Source: Cyanocohniella sp. LLY (lineage in GTDB: Bacteria; Cyanobacteriota; Cyanobacteriia; Cyanobacteriales; Nostocaceae). Taken from it: a stretch of DNA of 64,000 bases. The translations under genes were made by a program, and so were the position numbers. The stretch is from positions 27,950-91,949 of the forward strand of contig JAKOMP010000013.1 of assembly GCA_022241785.1 (NCBI GenBank). The letters are read 5' to 3'. The notes beneath the pieces are model-generated. The model was not told where the DNA came from and did no database searches. It was given only the letters and a program-made list of their open reading frames with translations. Below are positions 37,291 to 47,673 of this stretch, piece after piece (within the stretch, counting starts at the first letter, position 1; each line of letters opens with the position of its first letter).

Positions 37291-38457
37291 ATGAGGCTAT
37301 GCCATTCCTCAATACTGATATTTACTTGTTTGACTTGCTTGGGTTACCCAATTCGTGCAAGTACAATTGAGCCTAACCTAACCCCTACAGAACTGGCACA
37401 AGCTAGTTCGACCACACCTGTTACCCAGTCTGTTCTCATACCCGGCAGTCAAGGGACGGATGTCAAAGAACTGCAAACTCAATTAAAGGATTTAGGCTAC
37501 TACAATGGCGTGGTCGATGGATTATATGAGGCGAATACGCAAAATGCTGTCGTTCAATTTCAGAAAGCACAAAATTTAGGCAGAATTGATGGTACTGCTG
37601 ATATGGCGACTAGGCGTAGTTTGCGAACAGCCTGGGCAGCAAAAAATCAGTTGGTTGCCGCTGATATCGCTAATGGTTCAGCAACTAACCAATCTCAATC
37701 CAACCAGCAAAGTTTTCTTTGGTGGTCACTACTGGGTTTAGGAATTCTTGGAAGTATTGGGGCCATTGTGTTTCTCCTCAAATGGTTACATCAGAATCAA
37801 CAAGAGGTAGAATCTGCCAATAAAGAATTTAAAGCTTTGAGTCCATCTGAGGATGACTCAGTAAATTCACTATCTTCAACAGGGGAAACAATATCCGATT
37901 CCCAGGAAAATACGGCATTTGTAACTAATCAACAAACGACACAAACATCAAATACCGCAGCATTCGTATCACTAGAATCGACTTCTCGCCTAGCTAAAGT
38001 CAATATTGTTGATGAATTGATTCAGGATTTACGCAGTCATGATTCCAAGAAGCGACGCAAGGCTATTTGGGATTTGGGTCAGCAAGGTGACTCACGAGCA
38101 ATTCAGCCATTGGTAGACTTGATGATGGATGCGGATTCGCAACAACGTAGTTTAATTTTGGCAGCTTTAGCAGAAATTAGTTCCCGCGCACTCAAACCCA
38201 TGAACCGTGCTTTGGCAATGTCATTGCAAGATGAAAGTCCACAAGTGCGACAAAACGCCATCCGTGACTTAACTCGCGTTTATGACATGATGACTCAAAT
38301 GAGTCAGATGTTAGTTCATGCAACGGAAGACCCCGATATTGATGTGCAAATAACAGCAAAGTATGCTTTATCGCAAATGAATAGAATCCGTAATTTACCC
38401 AATCAACGGAGTCTCCCAGAAGACAACGACAAAGACCCAGAAGCAGAAGACCTATAA
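37291..38457 (+). CDS. Peptidoglycan-binding, membrane-anchored HEAT-repeat protein
   Basis: 388 residues. N-terminal signal or anchor (about 5-23), then a PG_binding_1 domain (about 50-112: GSQGTDVKELQTQLKDLGYY, AVVQFQKAQNLG). A membrane helix at about 143-163 separates a Ser/Gln-rich linker and a C-terminal HEAT-like region (about 245-360: IQDLRSHDSKKRRKAIWDLG, RQNAIRDLTRVY). The wall-binding part would be periplasmic and the HEAT part cytoplasmic, so it may connect the wall with a cytoplasmic partner. It ends 6 bp inside the convergent DUF2141 gene. Confidence 0.8.
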   Translation: MRLCHSSILIFTCLTCLGYPIRASTIEPNLTPTELAQASSTTPVTQSVLIPGSQGTDVKELQTQLKDLGYYNGVVDGLYEANTQNAVVQFQKAQNLGRIDGTADMATRRSLRTAWAAKNQLVAADIANGSATNQSQSNQQSFLWWSLLGLGILGSIGAIVFLLKWLHQNQQEVESANKEFKALSPSEDDSVNSLSSTGETISDSQENTAFVTNQQTTQTSNTAAFVSLESTSRLAKVNIVDELIQDLRSHDSKKRRKAIWDLGQQGDSRAIQPLVDLMMDADSQQRSLILAALAEISSRALKPMNRALAMSLQDESPQVRQNAIRDLTRVYDMMTQMSQMLVHATEDPDIDVQITAKYALSQMNRIRNLPNQRSLPEDNDKDPEAEDL

Positions 38458-38907
38458 ATATTTCATTTGAATTTGGATAATGGTATTGGGGCCAGCCAGT
38501 AAAAAAGCCGCATCACTAAATTTGGGCGCACTAGTGCGAACTTCTGGGTTGCGGGAAAATCCAAAGCCTTCGATGGGCATACCGAGATTGTTCCGATTGA
38601 GGGTTTGGTCGTTATTTTGATCGTGAATGACGGCTACGGCGTAACTACCAGCCTGCAAGTTATCAAAGGTTAATTCCAAAGACTTGTCGGTAATTTTGGT
38701 ACACTGTCTTTTTACTCCGCGATCGCGATCATTGGGAAATCCTTGACTACTACCAAATATACTTACACATACTTGTCCTTGTTGATTTTTAATGCCATTA
38801 ATTTCTACAGTCAAACTACCTTTAAAATTGGCTCTAGCATTCAATGACCATGTTAAATTTCCCACCACTGCCAGCAGTAGTGCGCTGACGCGAAATTCTT
38901 TAAACAT
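38452..38907 (-). CDS. DUF2141 family secreted protein
   Basis: 151 residues with a signal peptide (FKEFRVSALLLAVVGNLTWS, cleavage near NARA-NF). The remainder fits DUF2141: GSLTVEINGIKNQQGQVCVS near the start, AGSYAVAVIHDQNNDQTLNR and GMPIEGFGFSRNP. These are beta-sandwich periplasmic proteins of unknown function. Tail overlap of 6 bp with the convergent HEAT protein gene. Confidence 0.85.
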   Translation of the reverse strand: MFKEFRVSALLLAVVGNLTWSLNARANFKGSLTVEINGIKNQQGQVCVSIFGSSQGFPNDRDRGVKRQCTKITDKSLELTFDNLQAGSYAVAVIHDQNNDQTLNRNNLGMPIEGFGFSRNPEVRTSAPKFSDAAFLLAGPNTIIQIQMKYL

Positions 38908-39114
38908 CAGGTTTTCTCTATAATGATTACAGAGGAGAGCTTTGAAGAAGGAGTTTTAGTATATTTTACTACTTTAAAACTCTTTTATGAGCAATAAAGC
39001 ACTCATAAAGAAAATCAGATAATATTTGACGTTGAATTTTTTCTACTTACTGAAGAGCCAAAGTTTTTTCATTAACGTTAACTACGAGGTTGTCTCTTTA
39101 CTCGAAAGCCAGCA

Positions 39115-40500
39115 CTACAATCCCTGGTGAGAAACGTTTGTATCTAGAGAGACTGGTATTTTTATAATGAACTCAGTCCCTTGCTGATGATGAGATATGT
39201 AGTGTAGTTGTCCACCGTGTTTTTCAACTATAATTTGATAGCTAATGGATAATCCCAAGCCAGTGCCTTTACCAACAGGTTTGGTAGTGAAAAATGGATC
39301 AAATAATCGTTTTTTTGCATTCTCTGGAATGCCAGGTCCATTATCAGTAATATAAATTCCTATCCAGTTTCTGCTAATAATTTGAGTACGAATCTGAATT
39401 TGTAAATCGTGCCTTTTTTTACCATTAAGCACTGTTTCCTCTACAGCATCGATGGCGTTGCTCACAATGTTCATAAATACCTGATTTAGTAGCCCAGGAT
39501 AACATTCCACCAAGGGAATATTTCCGTATTCTTTGATGAGGGTAATGCTCTCACCTGTTTGGTGATTTTGCAGACGACTGTGTAAAATTAGTAACGTACT
39601 ATCAATACCTTCATGAATATCAACTATTTTTTTCTCAGCTTCATCGAGGCGAGAAAAGTTACGTAACGAGCGAACGATTTGTGCAATGCGATCGCAGCCC
39701 ATTTGCATAGAATTTAGTAGATGAGGAAGATCAGTTGTTAAAAATTCTAGTTCAATGATTTCTGACACATTTTGAATTTCTGCTACTGGATGAGGATAGT
39801 ACTGTCGGTACAAACTAATCAAGTTGAGTAAGTCTTGGCTATAGCTAATAGCATGAACAAGGTTACCAGCAATAAAATTAACGGGGTTGTTGATTTCATG
39901 GGCAATACCAGCCACTAATTGACCTAAAGCAGCCATTTTTTCATTCTGTAGTAATCGAGTATAGTTGTGCTGGAGGTCTTGAAAGCCTGCCCTAGCTACT
40001 TGAGATTGTTCCTCTACACGTTGTAGTTGAGCCAGTGTTAAAGCGTGAATTTGCGCGTTGGCTAATAGTAACTGATGAAAATCAATTATTCCATGCTGGC
40101 CCAATTCATTTGCCACTACAATCGGCTCATAAACCAGTTGGGGCGATCGCTCCAGCCCTCTTTGATTCGCTTCCACAATGGATATATCCTCAAACAGGAT
40201 CAACACTTCTGGCTGGAGAAAGTTATGTAAATGCTGGATAGATCGATGAGAAAAAAGCTCAAGACTATAGGGGCGACTCATGTGCTCAAAAAATTTATGT
40301 CGTGAGATTATCCCCATATAGCAATTATTTCTAGTCAAAATAATGCCTGGAAGTAAAGGCTCTTGCTCAAAAAGTTTGGTCAATTCTTTTACAGGATGAT
40401 CTAGCTCAATCTGAACCTTCCACAATGGTAAATCTTGTAAAGTTGACTCTAATCGCAGATTTAGCTCATTGACATATGACATGCTATGTGTAGCTAGCAT
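39115..40500 (-). CDS. Sensor histidine kinase with CBS-like N terminus
   Basis: 461 residues, no clear membrane helix. The N-terminal part (about 25-155) has the cyanobacterial segment GIILTRNNCYMGIISRHKFF followed by SRPYSLELF, found before many GGDEF or kinase modules. A coiled coil (about 150-195) leads to the H box VAGIAHEINNPVNFI, then N box FMNIVSNAIDAVEE, G1 DNGPGIPENAKKRLFDPFFT and G2 GKGTGLGLSI. It should be an active soluble kinase. No response regulator is adjacent. Confidence 0.92.
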   Translation of the reverse strand: MLATHSMSYVNELNLRLESTLQDLPLWKVQIELDHPVKELTKLFEQEPLLPGIILTRNNCYMGIISRHKFFEHMSRPYSLELFSHRSIQHLHNFLQPEVLILFEDISIVEANQRGLERSPQLVYEPIVVANELGQHGIIDFHQLLLANAQIHALTLAQLQRVEEQSQVARAGFQDLQHNYTRLLQNEKMAALGQLVAGIAHEINNPVNFIAGNLVHAISYSQDLLNLISLYRQYYPHPVAEIQNVSEIIELEFLTTDLPHLLNSMQMGCDRIAQIVRSLRNFSRLDEAEKKIVDIHEGIDSTLLILHSRLQNHQTGESITLIKEYGNIPLVECYPGLLNQVFMNIVSNAIDAVEETVLNGKKRHDLQIQIRTQIISRNWIGIYITDNGPGIPENAKKRLFDPFFTTKPVGKGTGLGLSISYQIIVEKHGGQLHYISHHQQGTEFIIKIPVSLDTNVSHQGL

Positions 40501-40778
40501 TATCTCAATCCTTTGCTGTTAAGGTTAATATTATTCTGCTCGTCGCCCCGAACAACTGTTCTGATAGTTGTCTAGCAAATTGCTCAAACTTGCAGTATTG
40601 CCCTATTTAGTTTTCCCCAAATAAGTTTATCAATCTACATATTGGGTTAATTTATCCCCGGTGATCAACAGAAAAAAATTAACAATACACTAGACGGACA
40701 GAAAATTTATTGTTAATTTCTCACTATTAAGTTTTCACTTTTGGTTCATCTGTAATTTTTCATACTAACGACCTATTC

Positions 40779-41678
40779 ATGCAATCAAAAATATTACCCC
40801 CACCCCTGAAACCTGGCGACTTACTAAAAGTCATTGCTCCTAGTGGTGCTTTGCGAGAACTTGAGGCATTTGGGCAGAGTGTAGAAATTTGGCGATCGCG
40901 TGGCTACCAAGTGGATATAATGCCCAAATTAGGTGATAAATGGGGATATCTAGCGGGAAAAGACGAAAATCGCCGCAAACAATTAGCCGCGGCTTGGGAA
41001 GATCCAGAATGTAGGGGTATCCTTTGTACCAGGGGTGGTTTTGGTAGCACCCGAATTTTGGAAAATTGGAATTGGCACTCTAACCCAACACCTCCAAAAT
41101 GGCTAATTGGGTTTTCTGATATTACGGCTTTGTTGTGGAGTCTTTACACTGCGGGTATTGCCAGCGTTCATGCTCCTGTATTGACGACTTTGGCAGAGGA
41201 AACAGATTGGTCTATTCAGCGATTATTCGATTTTGTCGAAGGTCGCCCTGTGCCTCCTCTTAAGGGTTGTGGTTGGGGCGGGGGGATTGCAACTGGCCTG
41301 TTGTTGCCTGGTAATCTTACGGTGACGACACATCTTTTGGCTACATCAATTATACCACATCTTGATGATGTAATTTTAGCCTGGGAGGATGTGACAGAAG
41401 CACCTTACCGGATTGATCGGATGTTGACACAATGGCGTTTAAGCGGTGCTTTATCAAAAGTCCGGGGTATTGCTTTAGGAGACTTTACTAAGTGCGAACC
41501 CCCACCAAATGTGCCTAGCTTTAGCGTGGCCGAAGTATTGCGCGATCGCCTGGGTGATTTAGGTATTCCCATTGTCTCCGATTTACCATTTGGTCATGAC
41601 TGCCCCAATGCCGCTTTACCTGCTGGTGTATTAGCCACATTAGATGCAGATCAAGGAATTTTGAGCATTAGTCATTAG
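40779..41678 (+). CDS. S66-family peptidase, LD-carboxypeptidase-like
   Basis: 299 residues. LLKVIAPSGALRELEAF near the start, GILCTRGGFGSTRILEN, and the nucleophile Ser in IGFSDITALLW are typical of LdcA. Glu of the triad is in LAWEDVTEAPYRIDRML and His in PFGHDCPNAALP. LdcA removes the terminal D-Ala from tetrapeptides in peptidoglycan recycling; MccF-type immunity proteins share the fold, so the substrate is inferred. No signal peptide, consistent with a cytoplasmic enzyme. Confidence 0.92.
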   Translation: MQSKILPPPLKPGDLLKVIAPSGALRELEAFGQSVEIWRSRGYQVDIMPKLGDKWGYLAGKDENRRKQLAAAWEDPECRGILCTRGGFGSTRILENWNWHSNPTPPKWLIGFSDITALLWSLYTAGIASVHAPVLTTLAEETDWSIQRLFDFVEGRPVPPLKGCGWGGGIATGLLLPGNLTVTTHLLATSIIPHLDDVILAWEDVTEAPYRIDRMLTQWRLSGALSKVRGIALGDFTKCEPPPNVPSFSVAEVLRDRLGDLGIPIVSDLPFGHDCPNAALPAGVLATLDADQGILSISH

Positions 41679-41847
41679 CCAGAAACTTCTTCCCCATCTC
41701 CTCACCTCTACCTGATTTTTCACGTCATGTGGAAAAGTCCACGGAAAATCTAACTGACAAATCAGTAATTCAAAGTCTCTCGCCTCGCAGGAGAGAGATT
41801 TAGAGAGAGGTTTTCCAGATACCGTGAAAAGTTAGCACCTCTACCAC

Positions 41848-43467
41848 CTAACTCAACTGTGCTACCAGCTGATTTTCTAAAACCGTGTCATTAGTTAACA
41901 AGTCCTCAACGGTGATTCGCAAAAAGCGTTGGTCATCAACTTGAAAGAGAATTTTAATGCGATCGCTTCCGGGATATCCTGGTGGTGTGAGTTGGGCGAT
42001 GGTTCTCGCACCTGCTTGGTCGTTGAGGGGTTTGACGTTGGTAATACCTGGTTCTAAGCGACGAGTAATTAAGCGATCGCCATCAAAATAAACTTCGGTG
42101 CTGCCTGTTTCTGCGCCTAACTCTCCCATAATTAATTCAATGCTGGGTTGATTTTCTAAGGATGCACCTAAGACTAATTCCACTGGCTGAGTCATGGGGT
42201 AGGCTTGTCCAGCTTGAATAATGGAATGCCAACTATGACGTTGATTGCGGCGATCCCAATAGCGCACACCGTAACTATGGTAGAGAAAGTCTTTGATTTC
42301 TAAACCTTGGGCTAACTGTAATGCACCTTGGGCGATGGCTTCAAAGGGACGTTCACAGCGGATTTTTTCTGGCTGAAAATACTGTTTTACCCATGTCTGC
42401 ACAGCGGGTAATTGTACTGTACCACCAACTAGTAATACGGCGTTAATGTCTGCAATTTCTATGCCCTGGCGACGCGCTTGCTGCAATAGACTTGTCATTG
42501 ATTCATCTAATTGGTCAAAAAATCCCTGTTCTTTGAGGATGTTATCTAAAGTTTCACGGTTGAGTTCTAGTTCATAGCTTTCAAATGCTTCATCGTCAAA
42601 GTAAACTTCACTAGCTTGGTTTTGGGTCGATAGCTGAATTTTTACCCGTTCTGCTAATCTTGTGGTTAAGGGACTTACCGCTATTCCTTGAGTTTTGGCA
42701 AAGTAGTCGGCTAACCAATTATCAATATCTGTACCACCGAGATTTTGCCCGGCTTTAGCCAAAACACGGGCAGTTTTGGTCTTTTGTTTGGAGTTTTCTG
42801 CTAGGGATTTGTTACCCCACTTGAGAAGAAAACCTACAGGCTTGGTGGATTGCACACTTTGATCTAAACGTACAAGAGACAAATCCAAAGTACCGCCACC
42901 AAAGTCAATTACCAATAGAACTTCTTGATCTGCTAAACCGTAACCTAAGGCGGCTGCTGTGGGTTCATCTATCATCCGCACTTTGTCCACGGGGAGGGCT
43001 TGACAGACTTGGCCTAACCAATGACGATACGCTTCGAAGCTGTCTACGGGTACAGTTAATATCAGAGAATCCAATCCTCCTTGCATGGGTGCGAGTTGGG
43101 TAATGATTTGAGTCAGGAATAATTGCCCTACTTGTTCAAAGGTGATTAGTTGTCCATCTAGTTCTGGTAAGAAACCTTGGATATCTGCGCCAATTCCCCG
43201 TTTGAAGCTGCGGAAAAATCTTGCTTCTCCTTTAAGATCAAGTCCACGATCGCGTACTTGTTGACCTACTAAGACTTTACCTTGGGTGGCTTCTTCTATG
43301 TATACTAAGCTGGGAATTAGGGGGGGGTTGAGGCTTTGCTGAATTGATAAGTTGGGTATATTTAAGGTTTCTGGCTGCTGGGTGACGGGGTTCCAGCGAG
43401 CAATGACTGTGTTGCTAGTTCCAAAATCGATGGCGACAGCATTCGCGCTGACTTGACGGTTTGTCAT
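41848..43467 (-). CDS. Hsp70-like protein, nucleotide-binding part and short substrate domain
   Basis: 539 residues. ATPase motifs AIDFGTSNTVIARW (phosphate 1), IDEPTAAALGYGL, VIDFGGGTLDLSLVRL (phosphate 2) and VLLVGGTVQLPAV (adenosine) are intact. An extra segment rich in lysine near residues 220-245 interrupts the canonical fold, and the C-terminal region is a short beta-domain without the usual helical lid. This is a DnaK-related cyanobacterial subfamily, not the housekeeping DnaK. It follows the 1001-residue HEAT protein by 90 bp on the same strand. Confidence 0.88.
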   Translation of the reverse strand: MTNRQVSANAVAIDFGTSNTVIARWNPVTQQPETLNIPNLSIQQSLNPPLIPSLVYIEEATQGKVLVGQQVRDRGLDLKGEARFFRSFKRGIGADIQGFLPELDGQLITFEQVGQLFLTQIITQLAPMQGGLDSLILTVPVDSFEAYRHWLGQVCQALPVDKVRMIDEPTAAALGYGLADQEVLLVIDFGGGTLDLSLVRLDQSVQSTKPVGFLLKWGNKSLAENSKQKTKTARVLAKAGQNLGGTDIDNWLADYFAKTQGIAVSPLTTRLAERVKIQLSTQNQASEVYFDDEAFESYELELNRETLDNILKEQGFFDQLDESMTSLLQQARRQGIEIADINAVLLVGGTVQLPAVQTWVKQYFQPEKIRCERPFEAIAQGALQLAQGLEIKDFLYHSYGVRYWDRRNQRHSWHSIIQAGQAYPMTQPVELVLGASLENQPSIELIMGELGAETGSTEVYFDGDRLITRRLEPGITNVKPLNDQAGARTIAQLTPPGYPGSDRIKILFQVDDQRFLRITVEDLLTNDTVLENQLVAQLS

Positions 43468-43557
43468 ATCTTTTTTTTATCTCACGCAAAGGCGCAAAGG
43501 CGCAAAGTTCAATGCGATTATTTTCCCATAGCTATAAGCTATCAAGAGCGCAGTGGA

Positions 43558-46500
43558 TTAATTGGTATGATTGTTGACTGAATATTTTTGCATTAATTCC
43601 TTGACTTGTGCGGCTATGAGCGGGTGTGAGTCTTGTTGGAGTTTGGGTAAAAGTTCTAGGAGTACGCGGTGTGAGGCTACGCTGAGATAAGCGATGGCCG
43701 CTTCTCTGACAAAGCCTGTAGGATGGCGTAAGGCGACTAATATTTCGTGAATTGTCAGGCGAATGCGGCTAATTTGAGCAAAATGAAAACAGCAAGCCAA
43801 GCACCAATCGGAGAGAAAGTTACTTAAAGTCAGCAGCCGACGAATGCGATCGCTTACTGGCATTTGTTGATGTTTTGCTAATCCTGCTTCTGTGAGATAT
43901 TGCAGTTTTTCTTGGGGCGATCGTCTATCTAATATGTTTAATATGAGGGATTTTGTTGGCAAATTAATTGTATGCTCTAAAATTTCTAAACCCTGGGCCA
44001 AGTTAGCCCCTGACTGTGATCGGATATTGAATGCAGCTGCTTGCATTTTTTCGGGAGAATAAAGTAACCGCAGTAGTAGCAACAATCGCTCTCTCACATC
44101 TATTTCTAATTCTCTCAGGGAGCGTTGCAATAAGCTGCCAATCACCAAAATTCTGTCTGATTGATGGTTTTCTAAAATATCTGGTTGTTGAAAGTCTATA
44201 TAGGCGGCGTAAATTTCACTGAGGAACTTTAATTCTTGCTCGATTAAACTTTCAACTCTACTGTGGTGAAATCTATCTACACTGTTAATTTCTGGTTGTT
44301 TATTTATTTTGAGTAAGCTGCGGAGAATATGATTTCTGGTAGCACCCCAAGATTTTTCTAAGTGCAACCATAAGGTTTCCATTGCTTCTAAAGTGGAGAT
44401 TTGAGCAATGGTGCGCCAAGCATACATCCGCACTACTTCTGGTTTGTAAGTATTGGTAGCTAGTTGTAGTAGCATATCCAAGGCTTCATTCTCAAGTTTA
44501 ATCAAAGCCCGCATGGCGGTACTGCGGGTTGATTTATAATAAAGCGCCCCCAGTAATGCCGAATAATATTCCTCTGAATGCGTAGCCGCAATCATTTCCA
44601 ACACTGCACAGCGTACCCGTAATGATTCATCTTGCAACAAATTCGGGATGTGAATCCTCAGTGCTTGTAAATACACGGCTTCTCTCAGCGCTCTGACTCC
44701 ATTGACTCGTTCTCGTTCTTGCTTGTGAGTCAGCATCCGGCGCATGGTTTTGGTGGCGGCGACTTTTTGCAGAGGTGTTCCCTGACGTAAAATTAAGGCG
44801 GAGGCGGTAGCACGAATCAGTGAATGATGTCGTGGTTGGAGATATTCTTCTAATAAGCTTAAATTAGGATTGTCATCAGCTAGCCAAACGTAACGCAAAG
44901 CCAGGGCAAAAACTTCGGGATCAACTGCACCTTGGGGCTGTTCTAACAAAGAGCGGACTTCGAGGGCATCCATAGGATTGGCATCTCCTGTCAGCATGAC
45001 CTCTAAACTTTGACGCTGCAAGTCTGGAGGTAATTTGATCAGTAGGGGTGCTAAAACTTGTGATGCTCCTTGGGGATCAATTTGGGCTAATAATTCAATG
45101 CAAGAGCTTTTATCGGTGGCGTTACCTTTTTCGGATAAAGCTTTGACTACACCTTGTTTGAAGAAGCGCAGACCAACATTAGCGGCACTAAGTTCGCCTC
45201 GTTCTGCACTTAAAACTAACAGATCAACATAACGCGATCGCAATTCCCAAACTACATATAAACAAGTCCCTGCAATCAAGACTGTTTCTATTACCAACAC
45301 CCATTTTTGGAGTTCTGTGGGGAAAACCCGCCCACCACAAAACAAAGTCAGGAGAATCAGTACACCTGCGAATCCTGTAGCGATGGCTTCGGCGGTACCT
45401 CCAGATAATGTCTGCGTGTGGCTACGTATACGTTCGGGAATCGGTTGATATAGGACTGGGCCGCTACTGACAACAAAGGTGTAGCGTAATAGTTCATCAG
45501 AGAATTTCAGCCCCACTAATCCCCAGAAAAAGCCTTGGGATTGTAATGCGGGAAATAAATTAACTAAGGTGATGGCACCTGGTAAAACAAAGCCTACAGC
45601 TATGGGTAATAGCGCCGCTGTGAAAAATACGCCAAAGCGTTCTATAAGTCGGCTAGAGATAAACCACTGAGTCATCAACTCACACAGTCCCACTATCCCG
45701 CCAAATAAACCCAAAAAACTAGCCAAATCCCGGCTGTTTAAACTCAAGTTAAGTTCGCGCAGATATTGAAAGTCTACTAATAAGCCAATGACTTGCAGTA
45801 ACCCGACAAACGCAAACAGATACGTCGTATAGCTTCTTAATGGTGTTTGCAGTCGTCGATGTCGAGAGGATTGTTCTTCAGGTATGCGTCTTTGGGGAGC
45901 ATCGGGAAAAGCGGTGCGATAATGATTACTTAAGTAAGATAAAATACCCGCCCCCAACATAATCATGGCACAGGCAATCAAAATCACTTGCTCCAATTTC
46001 ATGAATTGCAGTAACCAAGGCAAACTAAAGCCACTGATCACATCTGCTACCAACAAACCACTGCTGACTAGAGGATAAGTACGTTTAATCTCGCGGATGT
46101 TAAATAGCTGGTTAGCAACAATAGAGGTGTTGAGGTCGTTAATGACATAAAGTGCATCTACCCACAGTCGCAGCAAAAAGACCAGAATCACTGTCAGGTA
46201 TGAAATATGTACGTTCCCCCGCAGTGACACTATGAATATTAGCGGTAAGACCATGCAAGGTGCGATGGCCACAATCACCCAACGCAAGGGGAAAATCCTT
46301 TGCAACCAAGAATAGACAACAACCAGTCCCACGCTCATGAAAGCACTGGCAATATACATCCAAGGTAAAGGGCCAGCCCCATATTCGTCTAAAAACATTG
46401 CTACGGTACTGTCCTCTGCCCATCGCAATCCTATAGATACAGTGGTGTAAAAGGCAAACATCAACCAAGTCCGTTCGCCTTCTTCTGGCCGAAGATTCAC

Positions 46501-46563
46501 CCACTGTAACAGCCGTGCTAAAGCACCCCTATTGCCAACCAACGAGAGATTTTTGAGTTCCAT
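43558..46563 (-). CDS. MFS/nucleotide-translocase-like membrane domain fused to HEAT repeats
   Basis: 1001 residues. The first about 440 form around twelve hydrophobic helices beginning near ERTWLMFAFYTTVSIGLRWA, with a pattern like the ATP:ADP antiporter/MFS class. From about 470 the chain is soluble and helical with HEAT-like units, for example LLQDESLRVRCAVLEMIAAT and a final HPLIAAQVKELMQKY. Transporter-HEAT fusions occur in cyanobacteria and other bacteria without an assigned substrate. It may form a transcription unit with the downstream Hsp70-like gene. Confidence 0.8.
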   Translation of the reverse strand: MELKNLSLVGNRGALARLLQWVNLRPEEGERTWLMFAFYTTVSIGLRWAEDSTVAMFLDEYGAGPLPWMYIASAFMSVGLVVVYSWLQRIFPLRWVIVAIAPCMVLPLIFIVSLRGNVHISYLTVILVFLLRLWVDALYVINDLNTSIVANQLFNIREIKRTYPLVSSGLLVADVISGFSLPWLLQFMKLEQVILIACAMIMLGAGILSYLSNHYRTAFPDAPQRRIPEEQSSRHRRLQTPLRSYTTYLFAFVGLLQVIGLLVDFQYLRELNLSLNSRDLASFLGLFGGIVGLCELMTQWFISSRLIERFGVFFTAALLPIAVGFVLPGAITLVNLFPALQSQGFFWGLVGLKFSDELLRYTFVVSSGPVLYQPIPERIRSHTQTLSGGTAEAIATGFAGVLILLTLFCGGRVFPTELQKWVLVIETVLIAGTCLYVVWELRSRYVDLLVLSAERGELSAANVGLRFFKQGVVKALSEKGNATDKSSCIELLAQIDPQGASQVLAPLLIKLPPDLQRQSLEVMLTGDANPMDALEVRSLLEQPQGAVDPEVFALALRYVWLADDNPNLSLLEEYLQPRHHSLIRATASALILRQGTPLQKVAATKTMRRMLTHKQERERVNGVRALREAVYLQALRIHIPNLLQDESLRVRCAVLEMIAATHSEEYYSALLGALYYKSTRSTAMRALIKLENEALDMLLQLATNTYKPEVVRMYAWRTIAQISTLEAMETLWLHLEKSWGATRNHILRSLLKINKQPEINSVDRFHHSRVESLIEQELKFLSEIYAAYIDFQQPDILENHQSDRILVIGSLLQRSLRELEIDVRERLLLLLRLLYSPEKMQAAAFNIRSQSGANLAQGLEILEHTINLPTKSLILNILDRRSPQEKLQYLTEAGLAKHQQMPVSDRIRRLLTLSNFLSDWCLACCFHFAQISRIRLTIHEILVALRHPTGFVREAAIAYLSVASHRVLLELLPKLQQDSHPLIAAQVKELMQKYSVNNHTN

Positions 46564-46755
46564 GCACCGCGAGTAAACAGAATAAGAGTTACTTGGTGAC
46601 CATTACTCTCGTCTCCCTCAAACACTCCCTAGAAATGGCAAAAGTCCCAAGCAACTGAGTATTATCTTTCCCACTCAGCGCTCAGGACTATCAGTTTTTG
46701 ATAAATTTCCCAGACTTTGTAGATTAACTACTTAGTATCGGGAAAACTCATAAGA

Positions 46756-47289
46756 TTACTTTTTGGGTGAAATCAGCATCATCATGTTTCTACCTTCTTT
46801 TTTAGGCGCTTGCTGAACTTCACCAAGCGACTCTAAATCCCTTGCCATGCGCTTTAGCAAATGTTCTGCTAAGTCACTGTGTTGAATCTCGCGTCCCCGG
46901 AACATCACAGTGGCTTTGACTTTATCGCCGTCTTTGAGGAAGCGCTCTGCTTGCTTCACACGTACGTTGTAGTCGTGTTCTTCAATCTTGTAGCGCATCT
47001 TCACTTCTTTGACATCAGCCGTGTGTTGTTTTTTCCGGGCTTCCCGTGCCTTCTTCTCCTGCTCAAACTTGTACTTCCCGTAATCCATAATCCGACAAAC
47101 CGGGGGGTCAGCCTTGTCACTGAGAAGCACTAAATCTAGCTCTTTTTCTTCAGCTAGTTGCAAAGCTTCTTGTGGAGGCATAATTCCCAATTGCGCGCCA
47201 TCAGTATCAATGACTCGAATTTTCGGGAAGCGGATGCGTTCGTTGATTTGGGGCAGATCGCGAGTTCGTTTTTTCTCAATCACAGGCAT
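46756..47289 (-). CDS. infC: Translation initiation factor IF-3
   Basis: 177 residues from the ATG at 47289 ([19 protein letters not shown]). The open frame runs on upstream to 47358 but that extension is not IF-3-like. N domain (to about 80) with [20 protein letters not shown], basic helix linker [15 protein letters not shown], and C domain ([20 protein letters not shown] and MFRGREIQH). It binds the 30S subunit and controls start-codon choice. rpmI and rplT are not next to it. Confidence 0.97.
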   Translation of the reverse strand: MPVIEKKRTRDLPQINERIRFPKIRVIDTDGAQLGIMPPQEALQLAEEKELDLVLLSDKADPPVCRIMDYGKYKFEQEKKAREARKKQHTADVKEVKMRYKIEEHDYNVRVKQAERFLKDGDKVKATVMFRGREIQHSDLAEHLLKRMARDLESLGEVQQAPKKEGRNMMMLISPKK

Positions 47290-47673
47290 TATGATTTTTG
47301 GAAGCTCTCTAGTAGTTAAGAATGTGGTTTGTTCGTGAGCGGTGTGCCTCAGAAGCACAATACTTACAATAACTGAGGACTTAAAATTGAGTCTATATTT
47401 CTAGGATAACTAATCTATTTGATAAATTAGTTGTCTTAGTCGTCTGCTTGTATTTGTTATTCTACTCACTCCGCGAGAAATTCTCTGCATTAGTTAATGT
47501 AAATTACATAACCGGGAGTTTTTTAAAAAAGATTACAATTATTAGTCAATTTTCTTTGGATGTGGTAAACACAGTTAACTCTCAGACTAAGCTTGTTTTT
47601 TCAGGTTTTTACTTAACCATCTTTTAATATTATCCCTGTAAGATAGTCAAGGCCTTTAATACTCAGGGTAATC
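47290..47673. other. Divergent spacer infC / phosphoesterase
   Basis: 384 bp. It contains two short palindromes, GAGAAATTCTC (47475-47485) and ATGTAAATTACAT (47497-47509), and a single CTTAACC about 60 bp before the phosphoesterase start that could be part of a Pho box, though the repeat spacing is not convincing. Confidence 0.4.

Noticed and set aside
47290..47358. Longer IF-3 starting upstream
   Set aside because: The additional 23 residues are not IF-3-like; the ATG at 47289 gives the usual cyanobacterial length.
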